Assembly (NCBI GenBank): GCA_963737545.1
Contig: CAVTTH010000003.1
Coordinates: 1,364,001-1,428,000, forward strand
Reading direction: 5' to 3'
Source of the DNA: CAVTTH01 sp963737545
GTDB taxonomy: Bacteria > Verrucomicrobiota > Verrucomicrobiia > Chthoniobacterales > UBA10450
DNA length: 64,000 bases
This document shows positions 36,725 to 44,909 of this stretch, piece by piece. The position numbers were made by a program, and so were the translations under genes. The notes beneath the pieces were generated by a model that saw only the letters and a list, made by a program, of their open reading frames with translations, was not told where the DNA came from and did no database searches. Position 1 is the stretch's first letter. Every line of letters begins with the position of its first letter.

Positions 36725-37729
36725 ATGAACACAGATGCTGAATCTTCGTCGGGACCGGTCGGCTCAGCCGGGATATCCAGAGCACCGACACAATCTTTCT
36801 TTCAAGATCCGCTGACTGTTCGCACGATGCTCGTCGCGATCGATTTCTCGGACGAGTCGTTTCAGGCTCTCGCATACGCGCTGCCGCTGGCGAAGCACTT
36901 CGAAGCATTGGTCCACCTCATCTATGTCTATGATGGCGAGCACCAATTCTCGACGACGCCGCCGACGCCAGAGCTCTTCGATGACATTAAGATCGCCAGG
37001 GAGCTAAGGCGGGAATTGCAGCACAGGTTTGCGATGCGTTTGCGGCCCAAACAGTGCCACGTGCGCTCCGGCCGACCTTTTCAGGAAATCTGCATGTCGG
37101 CGAAGGAAATTGAGGCTGATCTCGTGGTAGTTGCCACCCGAGGGCATTCGGGACTTAAGCATCTGACGTTAGGCAGCACGGCAGAAAAAGTGGTTCGTCA
37201 CGTCAATTGTCCGGTCCTGGTCGTGCGCCGCGGCACCAGCGGTCCAATCAAAACCGAGAGAGGTGGTATCGCTCTGCAGAAGATCCTGGTGCCAGTGGAT
37301 TTCTCCGAGTGCGCTCGAGAGGGAGCAAAATACGCGTCGGCTTTCGCCACTCGAGTCGGAGCAGATGTTAAGCTGATTCACGTCGTGCATCCGACCGATT
37401 ACATGGCGGCGGCTGGATTTGCCAAGGGCATTGAGTGGCCTCCCATTGTCGAAACGGCTCGACTCAACGCGGAGGACAGACTGGACGAGCTCGTTAATTT
37501 TCTTCCACTGGTTGGCATCGTGGCGGAAACGGAAGTCGAGATCGGCGAACCGGTCGAGAAACTGACGGAAGCGACGAAGCGTCCAGACATCGATATGGTG
37601 ATCATGTCGACGCACGGATACACCGGAATCAAGCATGCGTTGATCGGTAGTACTGCTGAACAGCTCGTGCGTGCGGCGCATTGTCCGGTTCTAGTGGTGC
37701 CCAGCCATTGCCGGCAGGTGCCCACCTAG
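36725..37729 (+). CDS. tandem universal stress protein (two Usp domains)
   Basis: The 334-residue protein has domain 1 at about residues 32-170 (MLVAIDFSDESFQALAYALP; ATRGHSGLKHLTLGSTAEK) and domain 2 at about 182-330 (ILVPVDFSECAREGAKYASA; STHGYTGIKHALIGSTAEQL). Both have intact Gly-rich ATP motifs. ATG at 36725 is chosen over a TTG nine bases upstream. It precedes the SulP transporter gene by 65 bp. Confidence 0.93.
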   Translation: MNTDAESSSGPVGSAGISRAPTQSFFQDPLTVRTMLVAIDFSDESFQALAYALPLAKHFEALVHLIYVYDGEHQFSTTPPTPELFDDIKIARELRRELQHRFAMRLRPKQCHVRSGRPFQEICMSAKEIEADLVVVATRGHSGLKHLTLGSTAEKVVRHVNCPVLVVRRGTSGPIKTERGGIALQKILVPVDFSECAREGAKYASAFATRVGADVKLIHVVHPTDYMAAAGFAKGIEWPPIVETARLNAEDRLDELVNFLPLVGIVAETEVEIGEPVEKLTEATKRPDIDMVIMSTHGYTGIKHALIGSTAEQLVRAAHCPVLVVPSHCRQVPT

Positions 37730-37794
37730 TTTACAAATGTTTCCGGGAGCGACGAAGCTTGTCTGCGCGCGCGCGTGCCCTTAGATCGGCTGTC

Positions 37795-39444
37795 ATGCGC
37801 AAGTTCGAACCGGCCATTATCGCGGCGCTCCGCGGTTATCGTCGGCCCGACTTTCTTGCTGATCTCGGCGCCGGATTGACTGTCGGCATCGTTGCGCTTC
37901 CGCTCGCGATCGGTTTCGGCATCGCTTCGGGAGTCACGCCGCAGCAGGGACTCTGGACAGGAATCATCGCGAGTCTGGTGGTCTCGCTCCTCGGTGGATC
38001 CCGGTTTCAAATCGCGGGACCGACGGGCGCATTTGTCCCCGTTCTCTTTTCGGTGGTCGCGGTTTACGGCTACGGCGGACTCGCCCTGGCCACGATGATG
38101 GCAGGGGTAATGCTGATCCTCCTCGGCGTGCTCCGAATGGGGCGGCTGCTAAAGTTTTTCCCCTATCCGGTCGTGGCCGGTTTCACGAGCGGCATTGCCG
38201 TCATCATCTTCTGTGGGCAACTGAACGAATTCCTCGGCCTCGGATTGATAATGCCGGGACATGTGCCGCAGCAGGTCGCCGTGCTGGCTAGCCATCTCCA
38301 CCTCGTCAACTGGCAGGCCTTCGCCATCGGTATGCTGACTCTGGTGACGTTCTATTCCTGGCCATTTGTCACAAAACGTGTGCCGGCGAGCATTGTCGCA
38401 GTGACGCTGGCAACGGTTGTGGCTTACGCGGCTGGCTGGCATGTCGCAACCATCACTACGCGGTTCGGCGGCATTCCCGCGGGCCTGCCGGGCTTTCATT
38501 TTCCCTCCGTGTCGTTGGAAGCAATGCGCGACTTGATGGGACCCGCATTCACGATTGCTACACTCGGCGCGATCGAGTCGCTCCTCTCGGCCATGGTCGC
38601 CGACGGCATCACCGACACGCGTCATGATCCGAATCAGGAATTACTCGCGCAAGGAATCGCGAATGTTCTTTGTCCACTGGCGGGCGGCATCCCGGCTACT
38701 GGCGCAATCGCGCGCACAGCCGCAAACATTCGTACTGGCGCGCGGACACCGGTCTCCGGCATCGTCCACGCTCTCCTCCTGCTCGCGGTGGTGTTTCTCG
38801 CCGCGCCGCTGGCCGGGTACATTCCGCTGGCGGCACTTAGCGCGATTCTCCTCACTGTCGCGCTTCGCATGGCCGAGTTGCACACCTTTGTTGAGTTATG
38901 GCGTGGACCGCGGGCGGATTTCGGCGTGCTCGTCGCCGCATTCGCTCTCACGGTTATTTTCGATCTTACCATTGGTGTCGGCGCAGGTTTGATCATGGCC
39001 GTGGTTCTTTTCCTCCGGCAAATGGAGGAGGTTACTCATGTGCGTCTCGTCACTTCACAAAGCGAAGACCAGGTCGCCGGACCAGATAGCCTTCGCGGGA
39101 AGGACGTGCCGTCGGACGTGATCCTCTATCGGATCGAAGGGCCGATGTTTTTCGCTGCGGCCGACAAGCTCGATATGGCGTTGCGCGGTTCAGGCGGTAA
39201 GCCGCGTGTCGTAATTTTCCGCATGCGCAACGTCCCGGCGATGGATGCCAGCGGCCTCCATGCGTTCGAGGTTGCGGTGGTCAAGCTTCAGCGGGACAGA
39301 GTCGAGATTTTCCTTACCGCCGTGCAGCCGCAGCCGATGAAGGTGATGTTCGAATCTGGTTTGGCGGAGCGTCTCGGTCTCGACCGGTTCTGCGCCGATA
39401 TCGATCAGGCCTTGACTGCGGTCCGTAAGACAAATCAAACCTGA
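37795..39444 (+). CDS. SulP-family anion transporter with STAS domain
   Basis: The 549-residue protein has about 10-12 membrane helices. PDFLADLGAGLTVGIVALPL, GGSRFQIAGPTGAFVPVLF and LLGVLRMGRLLKFFPYPVVA are typical SulP blocks. A C-terminal STAS domain (about 440-545) contains FRMRNVPAMDASGLHAFE, with the conserved D-S/A-S-G phosphorylation-like loop. SulP proteins move sulfate, bicarbonate or other anions. Selectivity cannot be read here. ATG at 37795 is preferred because upstream codons overlap the Usp gene. Confidence 0.93.
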   Translation: MRKFEPAIIAALRGYRRPDFLADLGAGLTVGIVALPLAIGFGIASGVTPQQGLWTGIIASLVVSLLGGSRFQIAGPTGAFVPVLFSVVAVYGYGGLALATMMAGVMLILLGVLRMGRLLKFFPYPVVAGFTSGIAVIIFCGQLNEFLGLGLIMPGHVPQQVAVLASHLHLVNWQAFAIGMLTLVTFYSWPFVTKRVPASIVAVTLATVVAYAAGWHVATITTRFGGIPAGLPGFHFPSVSLEAMRDLMGPAFTIATLGAIESLLSAMVADGITDTRHDPNQELLAQGIANVLCPLAGGIPATGAIARTAANIRTGARTPVSGIVHALLLLAVVFLAAPLAGYIPLAALSAILLTVALRMAELHTFVELWRGPRADFGVLVAAFALTVIFDLTIGVGAGLIMAVVLFLRQMEEVTHVRLVTSQSEDQVAGPDSLRGKDVPSDVILYRIEGPMFFAAADKLDMALRGSGGKPRVVIFRMRNVPAMDASGLHAFEVAVVKLQRDRVEIFLTAVQPQPMKVMFESGLAERLGLDRFCADIDQALTAVRKTNQT

Positions 39445-39450
39445 TTGCGT

Positions 39451-40440
39451 TTACGGAACGAGAACCGCCGCACCGGTCAGTTTGCCCGAGCGTAACGCAG
39501 CGAGGGCTCCATTGGCCTCGCTGAGGGCGAAGGTCTGCGTCTCGGTGCGAACTGGAACTTGCGGCGCAAGCTCAAGAAATGCGTCGCCGTCGCGCCGCGT
39601 CAGATTTGCCACCGAGCAGATCGTGCGCTCTTCCCAAAGATCGCGATATGGAAAAGATGGGATGTCGCTCATGTGAATTCCGCCACACACTACCGTGCCG
39701 CCGCGCTCAAGCACGCGCAGAGCGGCTGGCACAAGCGCTCCGATTGGCGCGAAGATAATGGCGGCATCGAGTTTCTCCGGAGGTGTTTGATCTGAACCGC
39801 CGGCCCAAACGGCGCCGAGTCGCAGCGCGAAATTCTGTGCGGCTGCATCCCCGGGGCGCGTAAACGCGAAGATCTTTCGTCCCTGATGACGCGCGACTTG
39901 CGCGACGATATGCGCCGCCGCGCCGAAGCCGTAGATTCCCAGTCTTTGTGCATCTCCTGCTTTGCGCAGCGAACGGTATCCAATCAATCCAGCGCAGAGC
40001 AGCGGCGCGGCGCTTACATCGTCATAAGCCTCTGGAATTCGGAAGCAAAACCGCGTATGCGCGACGGTGTACTCGGCATAACCACCGTCAATCGTGTAGC
40101 CCGTAAACAATGCTCGCGCACAGAGATTTTCACGACCGGAGCGGCAGTATTTGCACTCACCGCAGGTCCAGCTCAGCCACGGAATCCCGACGCGTTCTCC
40201 AACCCGAAAATCCCTGACGTCTTCGCCGAGCCGTTCGATGCGTCCGACAATCTCGTGTCCGGGAATTAGTGGCAATTTCGGTTTCGGCAATTCGCCGTCG
40301 ACGACATGCAAGTCTGTGCGACAAACGGCACAAGCCGCGACGCGCACGAGCACTTGGCCTGAAGAAGGGCGTGGAACCGCTACGTCACTCGGGACGAGTG
40401 GCTGCCTCGGAGAGGTAAGCAGCATGGCGCGCATATGCAT
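39451..40440 (-). CDS. zinc-dependent alcohol dehydrogenase, AdhA-like
   Basis: The 329-residue protein has the catalytic zinc ligands in CAVCRTDLH and PGHEIVGRIE and the structural zinc set CGECKYCRSGRENLC. The NAD(P) motif is GIYGFGAAAHIVAQVA. It resembles the AdhA/YogA group that oxidises or reduces small alcohols and aldehydes. ATG at 40440 or 40434 fits. It lies 6 bp from the convergent SulP stop and 52 bp downstream of an unknown minus-strand gene. Confidence 0.9.
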   Translation of the reverse strand: MHMRAMLLTSPRQPLVPSDVAVPRPSSGQVLVRVAACAVCRTDLHVVDGELPKPKLPLIPGHEIVGRIERLGEDVRDFRVGERVGIPWLSWTCGECKYCRSGRENLCARALFTGYTIDGGYAEYTVAHTRFCFRIPEAYDDVSAAPLLCAGLIGYRSLRKAGDAQRLGIYGFGAAAHIVAQVARHQGRKIFAFTRPGDAAAQNFALRLGAVWAGGSDQTPPEKLDAAIIFAPIGALVPAALRVLERGGTVVCGGIHMSDIPSFPYRDLWEERTICSVANLTRRDGDAFLELAPQVPVRTETQTFALSEANGALAALRSGKLTGAAVLVP

Positions 40441-40492
40441 GTCGCTACATCGGAACGAGACATCGCGCCACTCGAGGCAATGCCCGCCGTTT

Positions 40493-41074
40493 TCAAACTT
40501 GGCCGCAATATTTAAAAAGCAACATCTCTGCGGTCGAATCGTCTCTATAATAAAAGCGAATCGCTCCGTCGCGTCCTTTGTAGTCCTTCGAGACACTGCA
40601 ACTGGCCCGCCGGCTGTGTATCTGATGAAGACCAAGATGATCGCGGGCGTAGAGTTCTCCCCAAGCCTCGATGAAGACCGTGCGCCGGATCTTTGCCACA
40701 AGTAATTTCTCCAGCGCCGGGCGTTCATATTCCGTGTAAGTCACGTCGCCTTCTGCTTCGATGTTGCCATAGTCCAGGCCATCACATTTGAATACGCCTG
40801 CCGCCGGCAACTCGCTCCATTTCGTAAGGACAATTCCGACGCGCATCCTCGGATCGAAACCCGCAGCCGCGTTGATTCTTGAATAGGTGTTGATTGCGAT
40901 GCGCAACAATTCGTTATCGTCCGGCCGGATCGTGATCCAGAAATGATCAATATTGGTCGGGTCCTTGTCGGTCTCCGCTGCGTAGGCGACCAGTTCCCCG
41001 GCCGCGAGAACAAACTCCCCCTGCCTCGACTGAAAATCCGGATAGTTCTTACGCTGGCGTTGTACGTGCGGCAA
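40493..41074 (-). CDS. conserved-looking protein of unknown function
   Basis: The frame encodes about 193 residues with a mixed alpha/beta look (HFWITIRPDDNELLRIAINT, VGIVLTKWSELPAAGVFKC). No signal peptide or membrane segment is visible. The start is a TTG at 41074, with no better ATG or GTG upstream of the conserved-looking part, so the N-terminus is uncertain. It is upstream of the alcohol dehydrogenase on the same strand. I recognise no family. Confidence 0.6.
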   Translation of the reverse strand: MPHVQRQRKNYPDFQSRQGEFVLAAGELVAYAAETDKDPTNIDHFWITIRPDDNELLRIAINTYSRINAAAGFDPRMRVGIVLTKWSELPAAGVFKCDGLDYGNIEAEGDVTYTEYERPALEKLLVAKIRRTVFIEAWGELYARDHLGLHQIHSRRASCSVSKDYKGRDGAIRFYYRDDSTAEMLLFKYCGQV

Positions 41075-41129
41075 TCAGCCAAGTCTGGCCCAGATCCGGC
41101 AGGTATTCGAGGCGATTAGTTACGGCGAA

Positions 41130-41213
41130 TTATTCTTTTGGCAGCGCCCGTCCGACGATCAGCGCGTAGGTCGCAATGAAGGCCATGGTGGCGAGTACGA
41201 TCAAGTAGTCCAT
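41130..41213 (-). CDS. 27-residue single-pass membrane peptide, tentative
   Basis: The peptide starts MDYLIVLATMAFIATYALIV and ends GRALPKE. A single membrane helix fills most of it. It is similar in size to KdpF-type accessory peptides but not in sequence. Only the clear hydrophobic pattern and ATG support it. Confidence 0.35.
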   Translation of the reverse strand: MDYLIVLATMAFIATYALIVGRALPKE

Positions 41214-41431
41214 AGGTTTGCAAATTAGGTGTACCCCCGCCGCGCTCTCACCATTGCTTGTTTTTTTCTTGTCGTATTTTGTCATGAGAACTGACGCGGG
41301 ACTCGTTGTTCTGCCGCTCCCGCCGGGAACGGGAGAAGCGCAAAACGGTGGCGCAAGAAATGGCAAGTGTTTGACAAATGCCGCGGAGCCTCATTCAACG
41401 GTCAGAATATGTTTTGGTAAATGGAGGCAAT

Positions 41432-41635
41432 ATGAGAACAAACACTCGATTGGAATATGCAGACGCGCCGAGCATCGCGCTCTGGACCGGATTGGCCGTT
41501 GGTCTTGGCTTGATCGTACACAACGTTTTCTTTGTTTTTGCCGCGGCGATCGCGCTGAGCGTGCCGTTTGGACGGTTTATTGATTGGGTGCGTGAGGGCG
41601 AGCAGGCTCGATTCACAACGCACCGTCCCGCGTGA
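41432..41635 (+). CDS. small membrane protein
   Basis: The 67-residue product has a hydrophobic segment near residues 16-45 (IALWTGLAVGLGLIVHNVFF) and a charged tail. GGAGG lies 5 bp upstream of the ATG at 41432. Its stop overlaps the GTG start of the next gene as GTGA, so it is likely real and coupled to the alcohol dehydrogenase. No family is recognised. Confidence 0.65.
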   Translation: MRTNTRLEYADAPSIALWTGLAVGLGLIVHNVFFVFAAAIALSVPFGRFIDWVREGEQARFTTHRPA

Positions 41636-42699
41636 ACAACGAAATGAAAGCCACCGTTTTCCACTCCGCGAATGACATCCGGATTGAGGAGGTTCCGCGG
41701 CCACACGCGCGGGCTGGCGAAGCGGTTATTCGCATCACGTTGACGACGATCTGCGGCACCGATTTGCACATCCTCCGCGGCGAATATCCCGTGCGCTCGG
41801 GATTGGTTATCGGTCATGAACCGGTTGGTATCATCGACGAACTTGGTGAAGGCCTCACCGGTTACAAAATTGGGGATCGAGTTCTGGTCGGGGCGATCAC
41901 TCCATGCGGCCAATGCCGCGCCTGTTTGTCGGGACAATCGGCACAGTGCGGTCACGAACACGGCTATGAGGCATTAGGCGGCTGGCGTTTCGGGAACACG
42001 ATCAATGGCGCGCAGGCGGAATATCTTCTCGTTCCGAACGCGCAGGCGAACCTTGCCAGAATCCCGGATGGGTTATCCGACGAACAAGTCGTCCTGCTCG
42101 CCGATATCGCTTCTACTGGATTCAGTGGCGCCGAATCCGCAAACATTCGAATCGGCGACACTGTGGTCGTCTTCGCCCAGGGACCGATCGGACTTTGCGC
42201 GACCGCCGGCGCAAAATTGATGGGCGCATCGTTCATTATCGGAGTGGAAAGCGATCCGGTACGCATGGCCATGTCGCGTCAAATGGGTGCCGATGTCGTG
42301 CTGGATCCGAAACAGACCGATGTCGTCGCCGAAGTGAAACGCCTAACGAGCGGCGGAGCGGACGTATCGATCGAAGCACTCGGCATCCAGGAAACATTCG
42401 AAAATGCGCTTCGCTCTCTCCGGCCAGGCGGCACGCTGAGCAGCCTCGGAGTCTATTCTGGGAAACTACAAATGCCTTACGATGCGTTCGCTGCCGGCAT
42501 CGGCGATTACCGCATCATCACCACCTTGTGTCCGGGTGGAAAGGAGCGGATGCGGCGGCTGATGAGCATGGTGGAATCCGGGCGCTTCGATCCGCTTCCG
42601 CTGATCACGCATCGATATTCGCTCGATAACATTGTCGAGGCCTACGAGCTCTTCGGAGAACGCCGGGATGGTGTCTTGAAAGTTGCCATTCGACCATGA
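41632..42699 (+). CDS. zinc-dependent alcohol dehydrogenase (medium-chain)
   Basis: The 355-residue protein has CGTDLHILRGE and GHEPVGIIDELG for the catalytic zinc. The structural-zinc lobe reads CGQCRACLSGQSAQCGHEHG, with His possibly replacing the last Cys. NAD-binding is at VVVFAQGPIGLCATAGAKLM. The group includes sorbitol, threonine and isopropanol dehydrogenases. GTG at 41632 overlaps the upstream small gene; an ATG at 41644 is a second choice. Confidence 0.9.
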   Translation: MNNEMKATVFHSANDIRIEEVPRPHARAGEAVIRITLTTICGTDLHILRGEYPVRSGLVIGHEPVGIIDELGEGLTGYKIGDRVLVGAITPCGQCRACLSGQSAQCGHEHGYEALGGWRFGNTINGAQAEYLLVPNAQANLARIPDGLSDEQVVLLADIASTGFSGAESANIRIGDTVVVFAQGPIGLCATAGAKLMGASFIIGVESDPVRMAMSRQMGADVVLDPKQTDVVAEVKRLTSGGADVSIEALGIQETFENALRSLRPGGTLSSLGVYSGKLQMPYDAFAAGIGDYRIITTLCPGGKERMRRLMSMVESGRFDPLPLITHRYSLDNIVEAYELFGERRDGVLKVAIRP

Positions 42700-42917
42700 T
42701 TAGCCAACCCATGACAAAAAAAGCTTTTACGCAGATCTACGTATCGAAAAACGGGCAACGTTACGGCCCATACTCAAGGAAGGAGCTGCAGCGCGAAATC
42801 GATGCCTGCGTCTTTATGCCGGAGCATTTTGCCTCGCTTGATGGCGGAACAAACTGGATATCAATCCGTCAACTGCCGGGTTCTGATAGAAGGCCGCTCA
42901 GGCGTGCGTTGTCGTAA
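42696..42917 (+). CDS. GYF_2 (DUF4339) domain protein
   Basis: The 73-residue protein consists of one GYF_2-like domain: YVSKNGQRYGPYSRKELQRE and FASLDGGTNWISIRQLP. Such domains are common in Planctomycetes and Verrucomicrobia and bind peptides or act as N-terminal modules. ATG at 42696 overlaps the dehydrogenase stop as ATGA. The C-terminal end overlaps the convergent CHAD gene by 20 bp. Confidence 0.75.
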   Translation: MISQPMTKKAFTQIYVSKNGQRYGPYSRKELQREIDACVFMPEHFASLDGGTNWISIRQLPGSDRRPLRRALS

Positions 42918-43851
42918 TACCGACGTTGCGGCCCACGAGCGCATCGGCCACTGATGGTGACTCGGCCGTTGCCCATGCGTCCAGCCATGCGGCGACGCGG
43001 GCGCCGAAATCCCGCGGGCGTTCCATGTAAAAATGCTCCGCTAAATCACCCGCGCCGCGCTGCAAATCCGATTGGCTCGCTTCGATCACGGCGAGCAATT
43101 CGTGACCTTCCCGCTCCCAGGTTTTCTGATCCGGCTCTTGTCGCATCCGTTCGCCCAGGAAATCCAGGTCATGCGCTCGGCCGAGGAGATCGCCGAGCGA
43201 GCCTAATTCGTCGGTCAGGGTTTTCAGGACAACTGGATTGACCGGTCGCAAGATACGCAGCTGATACCAGAGCTGTTTCGCTTCCTTTCGGAAATTATGA
43301 AATGATTCCGCAGTCCCGGCGCGCTTCGCCTCGGCGAGCGCATCCCGCCCGCATTTATAGGTCGCCTGGACGCTCCGCTGGAACTGGGTAAATCCAAATT
43401 GATCGACCGGCCAGGTGTCGATCTCATCGCGCACGCGCTCCAAGATGGGAACTGCCTGTGTCTGCCATTCGGCGAATGCCGCGACAAAATTTTCCAGATC
43501 GAGCATCAGAATCTCTTCGACTTTTCGATAATTGCGTCGCTGCCGGCGGGTGACGCTTTGCAATTGCCGCACCGTTTGCAAACGCACTTCGGCGTCACGG
43601 ATTTCCGAAATCATCCGGCCAACGTCGCGGAGGCAATGGTCCTGCCGTTTGAACAAGCCGCGTCCGATTTCCTCGCGGACGAGGCGCAAGGCCGCGCGCG
43701 CTTTCTTCAAATGCTTGCGCGTTTCGTGCACCGGCGTGTCCTCCGTCTCCTTCCTGCCGGTGGCAATGGCCAGCGCCAGCTCGACCTGCTTGCGGCAGAT
43801 TCGACGCACGCTTTCACCCGGGATCTCATTACGTCGCAGTTGATAACTCAT
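42898..43851 (-). CDS. CHAD domain protein
   Basis: The 317-residue protein is helical and has the CHAD pattern of conserved His, Lys and Arg: VHETRKHLKKARAALRLVR near residue 41 and FHNFRKEAKQLWYQLRIL near 184. Further AHDLDFLGE is seen near 226. CHAD domains bind polyphosphate. The CYTH gene directly upstream on the same strand (11 bp) supports a polyphosphate or triphosphate role. Confidence 0.92.
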   Translation of the reverse strand: MSYQLRRNEIPGESVRRICRKQVELALAIATGRKETEDTPVHETRKHLKKARAALRLVREEIGRGLFKRQDHCLRDVGRMISEIRDAEVRLQTVRQLQSVTRRQRRNYRKVEEILMLDLENFVAAFAEWQTQAVPILERVRDEIDTWPVDQFGFTQFQRSVQATYKCGRDALAEAKRAGTAESFHNFRKEAKQLWYQLRILRPVNPVVLKTLTDELGSLGDLLGRAHDLDFLGERMRQEPDQKTWEREGHELLAVIEASQSDLQRGAGDLAEHFYMERPRDFGARVAAWLDAWATAESPSVADALVGRNVGITTTHA

Positions 43852-43862
43852 AACGAATACGA

Positions 43863-44342
43863 TTACTCGCGCGCCAGCCGCACGTTACTGTAGCGTGATT
43901 TCCCCGTTACCTCCGCCCCAAACCAATCGGGCGGGTGGAAATTGGCGCACTCCTTCTCGCTTCCGAATTCCACTTCTGCTACGACCAACCCGGAGTTCCG
44001 ACCATTGTAGACATCGATCTCTACGGTGTGAGGACCGTAGGGAACGTGGAAGCGCGTCTTGTGCAGGCGCCGTCCAGCAGTCGCGGGCCAGAGTTTCTCG
44101 AATTCGGCGCGGCCCACCTCGATTTCGAATTCGTCCCGCGCGATTCCACGGCCGCGTTTCACGGTCAACGTGCAACGTCGACCGGCACAGCGCAGTCGGA
44201 CCTGCGTCCGGTCGTCATGCACTGCCAGATAACCCTGCCTTATGGTGGCATGATGAAATTCCCGCAGATTTTTCGGCAATCTTTTCAAGAGAAATTTGCG
44301 CTCAATTTCCCGGTCATTCTTCCGTGGTCGTGCCGTAGCCAT
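43863..44342 (-). CDS. CYTH domain protein (triphosphatase-like)
   Basis: The 159-residue protein contains the EIERKFLL motif (ExExK) near residue 15, then RQGYLAVHDDRTQVRLR, TLTVKRGRG and VEIDVYNGRNSGLVVAEVEF. These charged strands line the CYTH tunnel that binds triphosphate. Inorganic triphosphatase activity is most likely. ATG at 44342 is preferred to an upstream TTG. Confidence 0.92.
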   Translation of the reverse strand: MATARPRKNDREIERKFLLKRLPKNLREFHHATIRQGYLAVHDDRTQVRLRCAGRRCTLTVKRGRGIARDEFEIEVGRAEFEKLWPATAGRRLHKTRFHVPYGPHTVEIDVYNGRNSGLVVAEVEFGSEKECANFHPPDWFGAEVTGKSRYSNVRLARE

Positions 44343-44448
44343 AAAAAAGCTTTTGATCCTCAATCAATTGCTCGGCGCAAAGCAAGCCAACATTTTGCCC
44401 ACGGTCTCATTCGACCTGAGGCCCTGATTGTGCTACTAAAATGGCGTC

Positions 44449-44802
44449 ATGTTGGGAAAGGCCACGGCGTCTGTCACAGTCGCGCTTGCGCTTCTTGCGG
44501 CGACAGTTCAGTTACCTGCGGCGACGTGCATTTTGTCGAATACACCGAGCCCGAAGGCATGCCAGGTGGGTTGCTGCAGAAACAAAACTTGCTGCGCAAC
44601 ATCGCGGGAGCGTACCAGGCCACCTGCCCAGCCGCTAACAAAGCCGGGTGATGATCAACAAAATGTCAGTGTCATGCCAGCAACGATTGCAATCGGGCTG
44701 ACAATTCCACTAGCGACGACACGGTCGCATGCTTTCTCTAGCGCAGACGGAATCGCACATTCGCTGTCGCCGCTCTCGCTCATCTGCATCCGCCTCATCT
44801 GA
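44449..44802 (+). CDS. secreted Cys-rich small protein leading a metal-efflux operon
   Basis: The 117-residue product has a signal peptide (SVTVALALLAATVQLPAA) and a Cys cluster KACQVGCCRNKTCCATSR near residues 37-54, then a low-complexity Ser/Thr region. Five closely spaced Cys residues suggest metal binding. It is about 110 bp upstream of the RND adaptor gene on the same strand. No family name is known to me; the link to metal is an inference. Confidence 0.6.
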   Translation: MLGKATASVTVALALLAATVQLPAATCILSNTPSPKACQVGCCRNKTCCATSRERTRPPAQPLTKPGDDQQNVSVMPATIAIGLTIPLATTRSHAFSSADGIAHSLSPLSLICIRLI

Positions 44803-44909
44803 TCCAAGGACGCTGACGCCGGAGGTGTGCCCATTTGCCGGCACGCGTTCGCCTTGTCGTCTCGCTGGATCAATTACAAACAACTAACCCCTTTTTGCAG
44901 AGCTACTCT

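Noticed and set aside
41130..41213. Small peptide as KdpF
   Set aside because: Size and topology fit, but the sequence does not match KdpF and no kdpABC is present. It is kept only as a tentative small membrane peptide.
29421..44342. Stress cluster as a prophage or conjugative element
   Set aside because: No phage, integrase, relaxase or transposase genes are visible, and base composition resembles the housekeeping genes.
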